DNA from: Sphingobacterium sp. SRCM116780
GTDB taxonomy: Bacteria > Bacteroidota > Bacteroidia > Sphingobacteriales > Sphingobacteriaceae
Length of the DNA stretch: 64,000 bases
Assembly: GCF_021442025.1 (NCBI RefSeq)
Contig: NZ_CP090446.1
Location: 3,658,001 to 3,722,000, forward strand
Direction of reading: 5' to 3'
Position 1 is the stretch's first letter; every line of letters starts with the position of its first letter. Below, one piece after another: positions 44,330 to 53,800 of this stretch. Position numbers and translations under genes: made by a program. The notes beneath the pieces were generated by a model. That model ran no database searches. It worked only from the letters and a program-made list of their open reading frames with translations, and was not told the DNA's origin.

Positions 44330-46189
44330 CTACATTAAATCTGCAAGCGTTAACCATCTTTCAGATTTTTTGTCAATCTGTTTTTGAATATCTTCTATTT
44401 CTGTTGCAATGTTAGATAATTGAACATGATCAATAGTGTTTAGAAGGATATTGTTTTTTTCTTCTAATTTTTCTTCCAACTCCTGTATTTCTTTTTCTAG
44501 TTTTTCATATTCTAACTGCTCCTTATAAGAAATCTTTTTCTTATCTTCTTTTATCGTTTCTTGTTTTTGAACAGGTAAATCCTTTTTCTGTTTTTGTTCT
44601 TTCAATAATAATTCTTGCTCGATTTTATAATCAGCATAATTACCATTATAAATATCAATCTTACCCTCACCTTCAAAGATGAATAATTGCTCTGTCAATT
44701 TATCTAATAAATATCTGTCGTGAGAAACCAAAATAAGCACACCATTGTAATTCATGAGAAAATCTTCTAGCACATTCAATGTGTCAATATCAAGATCATT
44801 GGAAGGCTCATCTAGTATTAAGAAATTTGGATTCAACATGAGTACCCGCATCAATTGTAATCGCTTACGTTCTCCCCCACTCAGCTTGTTTACAAAACCA
44901 AATTGTTTTTCTGGGGGAAACAAAAAGTGCGTTAATAATTGAGAAGCGGTAATCACTTCTCCGTTTGCCATCTGGATATATTCCGCTATATTTTTGACAA
45001 CATCAAGTACGCGATCATTTTCATTAACCTCTAGTCCACCTTGTTTGTAGTAGCCATATACAGTAGTTTCTCCTACAGCAATATTTCCGCTTGTTACCGT
45101 TTCATTCTGTGTGATCAAATTTAAAAAGGTAGACTTACCTGTTCCATTTTTTCCTGCTAAACCAATGCGATCTCCTTTTTTGAAAACATAAGAAAAATCA
45201 TGAATGATATTCTTATCTCCATAATTTTTAGAGATATGTTCCAACTCTAATATTTTAGAACCTTGTCTACTTATTTTAACACTTAACTGAACAGAGTCGT
45301 TTCCTTTTTGTCCTTTAGATTTTTCTTCCAACTCATAGTAAGCATCTATTCTAGATTTAGATTTTGTACCGCGCGCTTGTGGTTGTCTTCTCATCCATTC
45401 AAGTTCACGACGAAGTAAATTTCTGCTTCTTTCTACCATAACAGAATCGATCGCTTCTCTTTCAGATTTTTTTTCTAAGAAATAGGCATAATTTCCTTTA
45501 TAACTAAAAAGCTTACCCCTATCCAATTCTCTAATTTCTGTACAAATATTATCTAAAAAATAACGATCGTGGGTAACTAAAAGAACAGTTTTATTTCCTG
45601 TTGTCAATAACTTTTCTAACCATTCAATAGTTTCAATATCCAAATGATTGGTTGGTTCATCTAAAATATATACATCGGGTTCGTCAATTAAAAGTTTAGC
45701 AAGTGCTAACCGTTTACGTTGACCTCCTGATAAGCTTTTAATGTCTTGATGAAAATCTACAATATTAAGCCTATTTAAAATAGTTTTAATATTGTATTCA
45801 TATTCCCAGGCATTAAGTTCTGTAATTTTTTCTGTGAGTTCTTCTAGTTTAACATGATCAATTTCTGGCATGGCTAAAAGTTCCTCATAATCTCTGATAA
45901 GCCTTTGTTCTTCGTTATCTGTAGAATAGATGAAATCATTAATAGAAACAAGACCATCAAATTTAGGATCTTGATCTAAAAACCCGATTCTAATTCCCTT
46001 TTCTTTAACAACCTTTCCTGAGGTGGGGTCTAATTTTCCACCTAATATGGATAGAAGAGTTGATTTACCTGTACCATTAATCCCAACTAAGGCTACTCTG
46101 TCGCCCTTGAGAAGTCCAAAATGTAAATCTTTAAAAAGCCATCTGTCATGAAATGAGTGACTTACTTGTTCCGTTGCTAATATACTCAC
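44330..46189 (-). CDS. ABC-F family ATPase (Uup/EttA-like)
   Basis: The 619-residue product has two ABC domains: Walker A GINGTGKST (36-44) and GKNGTGKST in the second half; signatures LSGGQRKRLALAK and LSGGERKRLQLM; Walker B VYILDEPTNHLD and FLILDEPSNDLD; and a linker with RQPQARGTKSKSRIDAYYEL. A charged C-terminal coiled coil (about 535-610) is typical of Uup-like members. ABC-F proteins act on ribosomes rather than membranes. No transmembrane part is seen. It is upstream of the parS pair and mnmG on the minus strand. Confidence 0.95.
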   Translation of the reverse strand: MSILATEQVSHSFHDRWLFKDLHFGLLKGDRVALVGINGTGKSTLLSILGGKLDPTSGKVVKEKGIRIGFLDQDPKFDGLVSINDFIYSTDNEEQRLIRDYEELLAMPEIDHVKLEELTEKITELNAWEYEYNIKTILNRLNIVDFHQDIKSLSGGQRKRLALAKLLIDEPDVYILDEPTNHLDIETIEWLEKLLTTGNKTVLLVTHDRYFLDNICTEIRELDRGKLFSYKGNYAYFLEKKSEREAIDSVMVERSRNLLRRELEWMRRQPQARGTKSKSRIDAYYELEEKSKGQKGNDSVQLSVKISRQGSKILELEHISKNYGDKNIIHDFSYVFKKGDRIGLAGKNGTGKSTFLNLITQNETVTSGNIAVGETTVYGYYKQGGLEVNENDRVLDVVKNIAEYIQMANGEVITASQLLTHFLFPPEKQFGFVNKLSGGERKRLQLMRVLMLNPNFLILDEPSNDLDIDTLNVLEDFLMNYNGVLILVSHDRYLLDKLTEQLFIFEGEGKIDIYNGNYADYKIEQELLLKEQKQKKDLPVQKQETIKEDKKKISYKEQLEYEKLEKEIQELEEKLEEKNNILLNTIDHVQLSNIATEIEDIQKQIDKKSERWLTLADLM

Positions 46190-46669
46190 GTTAATTTCCT
46201 AATTTTCCTTTATTAAAATCGATTGCATTCACGATATAATTGTATACAACTAATTGATTTTCAGCGATATATAATTATATATGCGTTTTCTAACTCTGTA
46301 TTATACGAATTAGTGTATTTTTATTTTTATGTATTTATTACAACAGTAGAGAATTACTACGATGTGATAAACTATATGCAATAGTTAGCATCATTTACTA
46401 GCATTTTATTTTATAAAGATGAAATGATGCGCTATCATTTATTAGGAGTTTTAAATAAGTTGATCTCAAACAACTGCAAACAGACAGATCTATTTTCCAA
46501 TATTTTCTATAATAAATGGAGAAGAATAGCTGTGTAATAATCAAGTATGATTTTTTCTATTGAAAATTATACTTGATTATTGTATCGTGCAAAAGTAAGT
46601 AATTTCCTTCTTTTTTGTTTGTAATCTTTAGAGAAGATATATAGAAGATGAAATAAGAATGATATTGAT
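46190..46669. other. Intergenic stretch with a small open frame and a long hairpin
   Basis: About 480 bases between the ABC-F and apaG genes. The only open frame worth noting is 46427-46537 on the plus strand (36 codons, MRYHLLGVLNKL...), basic and with one Cys; its stop codon runs into the hairpin at 46536-46581. I cannot tell a small gene from chance. No tRNA-like structure was seen. Confidence 0.4.
46536..46581. repeat. 19-bp inverted repeat (long hairpin)
   Basis: AATAATCAAGTATGATTTT (46536-46554) pairs with 46563-46581 at 18 positions plus one G-T, around an 8-base loop. There is no T tract after it on the plus strand, so it is not a standard terminator. Confidence 0.7.
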
Positions 46670-47056
46670 TTAGTTCAATAGGTAATTTGCGATTAAATTG
46701 AAACGTGGTATTTCGACTTCGAAAGCAGAATCATCTATCAATTTTATCATTTTGTAATAGCCCTCCATAAATCCCATTTCACTTTTTAGATTGCATCCTG
46801 AGGTATATTGATGTGTCTGACCAGGTTCGATAACTGGTTGCTCACCTACTACACCATCACCATAGACCTCATTATAATTTCCAATAGAATCAAAAATATT
46901 CCAATACCGGCTGATGAGCTGGATACTGTAATCACTTAAGTTTTCTATACTTATCTGATAAGCAAACATAAAATGATCTCTTTCTGGATTAGAATATTCA
47001 GGTTGAAAAATGCATTCAACTGAAATTTTTATTCCCTCTGTAATTTGAGTTATCAT
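46670..47056 (-). CDS. apaG: ApaG domain protein
   Basis: A 128-residue beta-sandwich protein with the family features FAYQISIENLSDYSIQLISRYWNIFDS, GEQPVIEPGQTHQYTSGCNL, and MEGYYKMI. E. coli ApaG is linked to Co and Mg resistance and diadenosine tetraphosphate metabolism; the biochemical role is not settled. It is a single-gene unit, divergent from the methylase gene. Confidence 0.94.
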   Translation of the reverse strand: MITQITEGIKISVECIFQPEYSNPERDHFMFAYQISIENLSDYSIQLISRYWNIFDSIGNYNEVYGDGVVGEQPVIEPGQTHQYTSGCNLKSEMGFMEGYYKMIKLIDDSAFEVEIPRFNLIANYLLN

Positions 47057-47192
47057 ATTGTATTTCCTGATGTTTTACTAAGTTACTAATAATGAGTTTA
47101 AATACTTATAAAAAGGAGTAAAAATGAACAGGTTTTACATTAATTTGAAAAATGTAAGCGATATGGGGGACATTTTAGTAGGTTTGTATGAT

Positions 47193-47900
47193 ATGGAAAA
47201 AGGTACATTATTTTTGATTCCTGTTCCTCTGAGTGAGGAAGCATCAGTGAAATCTTATACTTCATATTTAGTGGATACCATTAATAGTCTAGATGAATAT
47301 ATTGTAGAAAATGAAAAGACAGCTCGTAAGTTTTTGAAACAAGCGGGATTAAAGATTCCGCAAAAAGACCTGACGATCTATGACTATGGTAAACACGCAA
47401 GAGACAAAGGCAACATTAAAGATTTTTTTAAAGGATTATTAGCAGGAAAGCATGTTGGCTTAATGTCTGAGGCAGGTTGTCCTGGTGTTGCTGATCCCGG
47501 CGCTGATGTTGTTGCGGAGGCACATCGCTTAGGAATTAAGGTTGTTCCATTGGTTGGACCTAGTTCGATCTTACTTGCTTTAATGGCATCAGGTTTTAGC
47601 GGACAAAAATTTGCTTTTCAAGGATATCTACCTATTGATAAGATTGATCGTTCCAAAAGGATAAAAGAATTGGAGGAATGTGCTATAAGAGAAAAGCAAA
47701 CACAGATCTTTATAGAAACACCATTCCGTAACAATCAATTAATGACAGAGCTTTTAAGATCTTGCAAAGGAAATACAAAGTTGTGTGTTGCCTGCGATTT
47801 GACAGATGAACAAGAATTTATCAAAACCTTGACAATTGATCAATGGAAAAAGCGAACGGATGATTTTCATAAAAGACCTGCCATATTCTTGCTTTATTAG
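47193..47900 (+). CDS. Tetrapyrrole-methylase-family SAM-dependent methyltransferase (RsmI-like)
   Basis: I prefer the start MEKGTLFLIPVPLSE at 47193, since homologs begin at this motif. An in-frame ATG at 47124 is preceded by AAGGAG (47112-47117) and would add 23 residues, so the start is uncertain. The product has the corrin/porphyrin methylase fold: HVGLMSEAGCPGVADPGADVVAEAH and VPLVGPSSILLALMASGFSG. RsmI-type members 2'-O-methylate 16S rRNA C1402; Bacteroidota carry a related short branch, so rRNA is likely but not proven. An exact TAGGTTTG -7 element ends 6 bases before 47193. Confidence 0.88.
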   Translation: MEKGTLFLIPVPLSEEASVKSYTSYLVDTINSLDEYIVENEKTARKFLKQAGLKIPQKDLTIYDYGKHARDKGNIKDFFKGLLAGKHVGLMSEAGCPGVADPGADVVAEAHRLGIKVVPLVGPSSILLALMASGFSGQKFAFQGYLPIDKIDRSKRIKELEECAIREKQTQIFIETPFRNNQLMTELLRSCKGNTKLCVACDLTDEQEFIKTLTIDQWKKRTDDFHKRPAIFLLY

Positions 47901-48133
47901 TAAGGTCTATTTTTAATTCTCCCCTACCCTATTTCAATTCATACCTACAACAATAATTAAAAATACGTTTTTTAGGATTGTTTGTAGGTTTATAAGAATG
48001 AATAAAGATTTAATTGACTTGTTTTTTTATTATAAATAGAATCAGGAAATGGCTGCAGCTTGTTTATCAAAATTTGTATAACTAATTTTAACATAGAATA
48101 TATTTTTAGATGTGTTTTATTAGGATATTGATT
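47901..48133. other. Intergenic stretch without a recognisable feature
   Basis: With the two micro-genes below, this fills 432 bases between the methylase gene and the 48333 gene. Here I see only AT-rich DNA and no clear promoter, RNA or repeat. Confidence 0.4.
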
Positions 48134-48253
48134 ATGAATAAGATATTTACTTTTATATCGACTTTAGTTTTACTATTTCTAGTACAACAATCAGGAACAC
48201 AAACAGGTAATTTTTTTATCAAAGAGCAAAGAAAAATAACAGAACAACAATAG
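48134..48253 (+). CDS. Possible micro-protein with signal-like segment
   Basis: A 39-codon frame, MNKIFTFISTLVLLFLVQQ followed by a short polar tail ending KITEQQ. Its N terminus has a basic start and hydrophobic core like a signal peptide or membrane anchor. It is followed after two bases by another micro-frame and then by the 48333 gene. No homolog is recognised; expression is unproven. Confidence 0.3.
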   Translation: MNKIFTFISTLVLLFLVQQSGTQTGNFFIKEQRKITEQQ

Positions 48254-48255
48254 AA

Positions 48256-48333
48256 ATGTCAGCAGATCATAATCCTCAGATAAAGAAATTAAAAGAATTG
48301 GTATCTTTACTGCATAACGAGAATTTGAATTAA
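48256..48333 (+). CDS. Possible micro-protein coupled to the next gene
   Basis: A 25-codon frame (MSADHNPQIKKLKELVSLL...) starts 2 bases after the previous frame's stop and its TAA overlaps the next ATG (TAATG, 48331-48335). This coupling pattern is typical of translated genes. The peptide is helical and basic. It could be a leader or a small regulatory protein. Confidence 0.35.
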   Translation: MSADHNPQIKKLKELVSLLHNENLN

Positions 48334-48836
48334 TGGATCAAACAGAATTACAAGAACAGCTATTGAAAGAAATTTCAAAACCAGAATTTATTTATACTGC
48401 AATTGCAGTTTTTACTATTCGTATTCTGATTTGGTTATTATTTGCGAACACGATGCGAAAAACGTTAAAACTCGTTGCTCCTGAAAATCAATGTATAAAA
48501 CCTAATCAAGTATTTGGTGTGGCTATTCCATTGTTTAATATTTATTGGAATTTTGAAGTAGCAAAACATTTACGAGATTCCTTAATTAATGAGTTTTTTG
48601 ATCGTAAAATAGCTATTGATGAGGCTCCTACTTATAAAAAAGGATCGCTATATGGATGGGTTTATTTGGTCACAAATATTCCCTTCTTACCGAGTTTTAT
48701 TTCTATTTTGGCTGTTATATTTCATTTTGTTACTTTGATTAATTATTGGGTAGATATAAATAATTATAAACGTATATTAGAACAACATAACACATTCAGA
48801 TCCACGGAAGAATTAGATAATACACATGAAAATTAA
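48333..48836 (+). CDS. Membrane protein, DUF4328-like (tentative)
   Basis: A 167-residue protein with an N-terminal hydrophobic segment (TAIAVFTIRILIWLLFA), the phrase IPLFNIYWNFEVAKHLRDS, and a second hydrophobic segment near 125-142 (PFLPSFISILAVIFHFVTLI) followed by NYWVDINNYKRIL. The IPLFNxYW element recalls DUF4328-type membrane proteins, but this is from memory. Function unknown. It overlaps the Nif3-like gene by 11 bases. Confidence 0.6.
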   Translation: MDQTELQEQLLKEISKPEFIYTAIAVFTIRILIWLLFANTMRKTLKLVAPENQCIKPNQVFGVAIPLFNIYWNFEVAKHLRDSLINEFFDRKIAIDEAPTYKKGSLYGWVYLVTNIPFLPSFISILAVIFHFVTLINYWVDINNYKRILEQHNTFRSTEELDNTHEN

Positions 48837-49926
48837 AGATATTACATCTTATTTGGAAAAATTGGCGCCATTAGATCTGCAAGAGTCTTACGACAATTCG
48901 GGTTTAATTGTAGGTAATCCAGATCAAGAGATCCATAAAATAATGATTTCTTTGGATTGTACAGAGGCCGTTGTTGATGATGCAATTGCTAAAGGTTGTA
49001 ATTTGATTGTTTCCCATCATCCTATTGTTTTCAAAGGACTTAAAAGATTTAATGGGAACAATTATGTAGAACGTACAGTAATAAAGGCCATTCAACATGA
49101 TATTGCTTTATATGCTATACATACAAACTTAGATAATGTAACTGGAGGTGTAAACTCTAAGATTGCAACACTTTTAGCACTTCAAAATCAAGCAATTCTG
49201 GAACCGAAATCTAATCTGCAATACAAACTTGTCGTGTATGTACCTAGAAGTCATGTTGAACAAGTGCGTGCCGCTTTATTTGAAGCAGGCGCAGGTAAAG
49301 TAGGTTCTAAATATGATGAATGTAGTTTCAATACAGCAGGTTATGGGACATTTAAAGCACTTGCTAATGCACAACCAACGATAGGAGAAATTGGAACTCA
49401 GGAAAGAGTTGAAGAAACACGTATAGAAGTTATTTATACAAAATCTATTGAACGGAACGTACTATTGGCTATGTATGAGTCACATCCCTATGAGGAAGTC
49501 GCTTATGACACATTAAGATTAGAAAATAAAAGTCAAGAAGTTGGTGCAGGTATCATTGGAAATTTGGAAAACCCAATGACAGAGCAAGATTTTCTAGCCT
49601 ATTTAAAAAACAATTTAAACCTAAATGTTATTCGGCACACGGCTTTACAAGGAAAATCTGTTTCACGGGTTGCTGTCTGTGGAGGATCGGGAGGCTTCTT
49701 GTTAAATGCAGCTAAGCGATCTGGTGCTGATTTTTTTGTTACTGCTGATTATAAATACCATGAGTTTTTTGATGCAGAAAATCAAATCGTGATAGCAGAT
49801 ATTGGACATTATGAAAGCGAACAATTTACGCAAGAATTATTGTTCGATATAATTACAGAAAAATTTCCTAACTTTGCAGTCCTAATAACAGAAGTAGATA
49901 CAAATCCTATAAAACACTATTGTTGA
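48826..49926 (+). CDS. Nif3-like dinuclear metal-centre protein
   Basis: A 366-residue Nif3/YbgI protein with an inserted middle domain (about residues 128-230), as in Bacteroidota and Bacillus members. Metal ligands are in NLIVSHHPIVFKG, YAIHTNLDNVTGG and the C-terminal FVTADYKYHEFFDAE and IADIGHYESEQFTQEL. Members form hexameric toroids; a GTP cyclohydrolase-like role has been suggested for relatives but is unsettled. It is coupled to the zinc-ribbon gene by a TGATG overlap. Confidence 0.93.
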   Translation: MKIKDITSYLEKLAPLDLQESYDNSGLIVGNPDQEIHKIMISLDCTEAVVDDAIAKGCNLIVSHHPIVFKGLKRFNGNNYVERTVIKAIQHDIALYAIHTNLDNVTGGVNSKIATLLALQNQAILEPKSNLQYKLVVYVPRSHVEQVRAALFEAGAGKVGSKYDECSFNTAGYGTFKALANAQPTIGEIGTQERVEETRIEVIYTKSIERNVLLAMYESHPYEEVAYDTLRLENKSQEVGAGIIGNLENPMTEQDFLAYLKNNLNLNVIRHTALQGKSVSRVAVCGGSGGFLLNAAKRSGADFFVTADYKYHEFFDAENQIVIADIGHYESEQFTQELLFDIITEKFPNFAVLITEVDTNPIKHYC

Positions 49927-50678
49927 TGGAACAAACCGTAGAACAAAAATTGAAAGCATTATGGTTATTACAGGCCATACATACTAAAGTAGATAAAATT
50001 CGCCAAATTAGAGGGGAATTACCTATCGAGGTTGCAGATCTTGAAGATGAAATTGCGGGTTTAGAAACACGTATCGAAAAGATCAGAACAGACTTAGATG
50101 AGCTGGAAGATGCTATCGTTAAGCGTAAGAACATGATTAAAGACGCTCAGGCGGCTATCAAGAAATATGAAGGCCAATTGAACGAAGTAAAAAATAATCG
50201 TGAATATGACGCTATTTCAAAAGAAATTGAAATTCAAGGATTAGAAATCCAAGTTTGTGAAAAAAGAATTAAAGAATATGAATTCGAAATTCGCAACAAA
50301 ACCGAAAACTACGATACAACTGTTTCTAATTTAGAATATAGCAAAGGTGAGTTAGAAGGTAAGAAAAAAGAATTGGAAACAATTACTTCTGAAACTCAAA
50401 AAGACGAAGACGATTTATTAGATAAAGCAGCTAAAGCAGAAGGAAATATTGACGAACGTTTGAATAAAGTATATTATCGTTTGCGTAATTCCTTTAAAAA
50501 TGGTCTTTCTGTAGTTTCTATCGATCGTGATAGCTGTTCAGGATGTCACAATAAAATTCCTGCACAATTGCAATCAGAAATTCGCCAACGTAAAAAAATC
50601 ATTATCTGTGAACACTGTGGTCGTGTTTTAGTAGATGAAGGTATTGTTTTGGAAATCGAACAAGAGTACGGTTTCTAA
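49926..50678 (+). CDS. Coiled-coil zinc-ribbon protein (C4-type)
   Basis: The start is the ATG at 49926, which overlaps the Nif3 TGA stop (TGATG). The 250-residue product is a long coiled coil (about 5-180, dense in Glu, Lys and Ile) followed by a zinc ribbon with CSGC and CEHC about 25 residues apart. This is the CT398/DUF164 type found next to Nif3 genes in many bacteria; the joint role is unknown. It ends in a hairpin at 50700-50725. Confidence 0.92.
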   Translation: MEQTVEQKLKALWLLQAIHTKVDKIRQIRGELPIEVADLEDEIAGLETRIEKIRTDLDELEDAIVKRKNMIKDAQAAIKKYEGQLNEVKNNREYDAISKEIEIQGLEIQVCEKRIKEYEFEIRNKTENYDTTVSNLEYSKGELEGKKKELETITSETQKDEDDLLDKAAKAEGNIDERLNKVYYRLRNSFKNGLSVVSIDRDSCSGCHNKIPAQLQSEIRQRKKIIICEHCGRVLVDEGIVLEIEQEYGF

Positions 50679-50699
50679 CAACAAGCTATAACGATATTT

Positions 50700-50725
50700 A
50701 AGCCCCAATTTTTAAATTGGGGCTT
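50700..50725 (+). terminator. Terminator of the Nif3/zinc-ribbon unit
   Basis: AAGCCCCAATTT and its complement form a GC-rich stem followed by TTTTTT. Confidence 0.88.
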
Positions 50726-50784
50726 TTTTATTGCAACTTATTTGATATAAATGCCTTGGGGACGGATAATGCTAAATTAATGAT

Positions 50785-50792
50785 TATTTTTG
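50785..50792 (+). promoter_or_regulatory. -7 element TATTTTTG upstream of the S41 protease
   Basis: Exact TAnnTTTG, 27 bases before the ATG at 50820. No well-placed -33 TTTG is seen. Confidence 0.4.
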
Positions 50793-50819
50793 TCGGGCAA
50801 TTAAAACCCTATTTTATAT

Positions 50820-53800
50820 ATGATAAAACCTAAATTTAAGTTTTTAGGATTAATGATGGCTTTTTCAGCAGCCTTCTCCGTAGAAGCACAAGAAACTTTG
50901 CTATTAAGAAGTCCTAGCATGAGTACGGACAAAATCTCTTTTGTTTATGGTGGCGATATTTGGATATCGGATAAATCTGGTGCTAACCCAAGAAGATTAA
51001 CAACAAATCCTGGTGTAGAACAAAACCCTATCTTCTCTCCTGATGGCAAACAGATTGCTTTCACGGGTAATTATGATGGTAATACAGACGTCTATGTGAT
51101 GCCTATTGAAGGCGGGGAACCAAAGCGTGTTACTTTTCATCCTTCATCAGATGTGTTAAGAGGCTGGCTAAATAACAATGAAGTATATTATACAACTACC
51201 CGTGAATTTAATTACGCATTGAGTCCTCGGTTATATTCCTCATCCATTACAGGATTGACATTGGATAAATCTTTGCCTATGCCAGAAGCGTTTCAGGGAA
51301 GCCCATCAAAAGATGGTCGTTACTGGGCATATATTAAAAATACAGATCCTACAGAGCGTGACCGTGTCGCATTTAAACGCTATAGAGGTGGCGGTATGCC
51401 TTCTATTTGGATCTTTGACACAAAGACAAGTCAAATTGAAACAATTCCTGGAGAGCGTTGTAATGACGTGAAACCAGTATGGTTAGGGAATAAAATTTAT
51501 TTTCTTTCTGATCGTAATAAAATCGTAAACATCTATTCTTATGATATTAAATCAAAAAAGGTAGATAAGTTAACAAACTTTACTGATTATGATGTTAGAA
51601 CGTTAAACGGAACAGGATCTGAATTAATTTTCGAACAAGCAGGTAAAGTTCATATTTTTAATATCAATTCAAAATCATCATCAGCTTTAGCGATAAATGT
51701 AAGTGGAGATGCCCTATACAAGCGGCCGCATTATGATAACATGCGTGATGATATCCGGAGTTTGGCTATTTCCCCTAGTGGTCAGCGTGCATTACTAGAA
51801 GCTAGAGGAGAAATATTTTCGGTACCAAAAGAAAAAGGAGAAGCTCGCAATATTTCGAATTCGCCTGGAGCACATGATAAATTCCCAAGCTGGTCACCAA
51901 ATGGCAAATGGATTTCCTATATTTCAAGTCAGACAGGTAAATATGTTCTTCAATTGCGTGATCAATTTGGGAAAGATGAACCTATGACCTATTCATTGGG
52001 AGAATCTAACTTTTATTTTGAACCAACATGGTCACCAGATTCAAAAAAATTGTTTTACAATGATTCCCACTTGAATTTATTCTACATTGATATTGATACA
52101 AAGAAAATAGTCAAGGTAGATACAGATCTGGAAAGTGGACAAACAGGTCGTGTTTCCAATCATTTTGAACCAAGTTGGTCTCCTGATTCCAAATGGATTT
52201 CATATATAAAAACATTACCAAATACTGTCTCTGCAATGTTTTTATATAATGTTGATACGAAGGAAAGTAAGCAAATTACAGATGGTATGAGCGCTATTCG
52301 TTCTACAGCTTTTAGTAGAGATGGGAAATATCTGTTCTTTACTGCAAGTACAAATGTGGGATTGACGAATTCGGGTCTTCATATGTCAGCAACTGAACGA
52401 AGAGCTAATTTTTCAGCTTATGCATTTATTCTTTCTAGTAAAAATCCGTCATTTATCAAAAATGAGAGTGATGAAGAAACAATAAAGGAAGATAAGTTAG
52501 AAACGGAAAAACCAAAAGAAGTCGCTAAATCCGATAAAAAAGAAAAGGGTAGTAAGAAAGAAGAGTCTAAAAAAGAAGCAGAAAAGGAAACTGTGAAACC
52601 TATAGCTGTTGATTTTGATAATATCAGCAACCGCATCGTTGCACTTCCAATTGGTGATGGTGTTTATGGAATTAATGGGACTGTGGCCAACCAATTAACG
52701 TATGTTAAAAATGGAACTCTTTATGCTTACGATTTTACAGATTTAAAAGAGAAAGATCTTGTTGCAGGTGTTCGTAGTTATGATATCAGTGCCGACGGTA
52801 AAAAGATGATCGTTCAGACAAGTGCAGGAATCAGTATTGTACCAGCTGGTCAGAAAGTAGCCACTCCTACTACTGGACAATTGAAATTGGATAATATCAA
52901 GCAGTTGGTAGACCCTGTAGCAGAATGGAAGCAAATATTCGACGAAGTATGGGCAATGCAAAAAGATTACTTCTATGTGGAAAATATGCATGGTGCAGAT
53001 TGGAATGCCGTAAAAACGAAATATGAGAAGTTCTTACCATACGTAAGTCATCGATCTGATTTAGGCTACCTGTTGAATGAGATGATGGGTGAAATGGTTG
53101 TTGGACATAGCTATATTTATCCAGGCGATCAACCAACTACGCCTTCCGTAAGTGTTGGCGTGTTGGGAGCAGATTATTCAATTGATAAAGGGTTTTATAA
53201 AATTGATAAAATCTTTACTCGATTAGACTGGAATCCTTCTTTCAATGCACCATTAGCTGAACCAGGATTAGATGTTAAATCCGGTATGTATTTAGTTGCT
53301 GTTGATGGCGTAGCACTTACAGCAGATATGAATTTATACAGTCTATTTGACAATACGGTTGGAAAACAAATTACAATCAAAATAAATACGAAACCGAGTT
53401 TAATCGGTGCGAAAGAATATGTGGTGAAACCGATCTCTTTCTCTGATGAGATGAATTTGAGAAGTACAGAATGGACGGAAAGAAACAGAAAACGAGTAGA
53501 AGAATTAAGTAAGGGTCAAATTGCTTATATCTACATGCCTAATACGGGAGCTGAAGGTTATACAGCATTCAATCGCTATTACTTCTCACAGATGGATAAG
53601 AAAGCATTGTTGCTAGATGAGCGGAATAATGGTGGTGGCTGGGTTGCTGATTATGTCATTGATTTATTGTCTCGAGATTTGATCGCAGGTTGGGGTATAC
53701 GTGATGGGAAAGGATTTAATACGCCTGGTAACGGTATTTATGGACCAAAAGCGATGATCATTAATGAGAATGCGGGCTCTGGAGGTGATATGATGCCTTA

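Noticed and set aside
49666..49676. TGTTTCACGGG resembling half of parS in the Nif3 gene
   Set aside because: No symmetric right half, and fully explained by codons.
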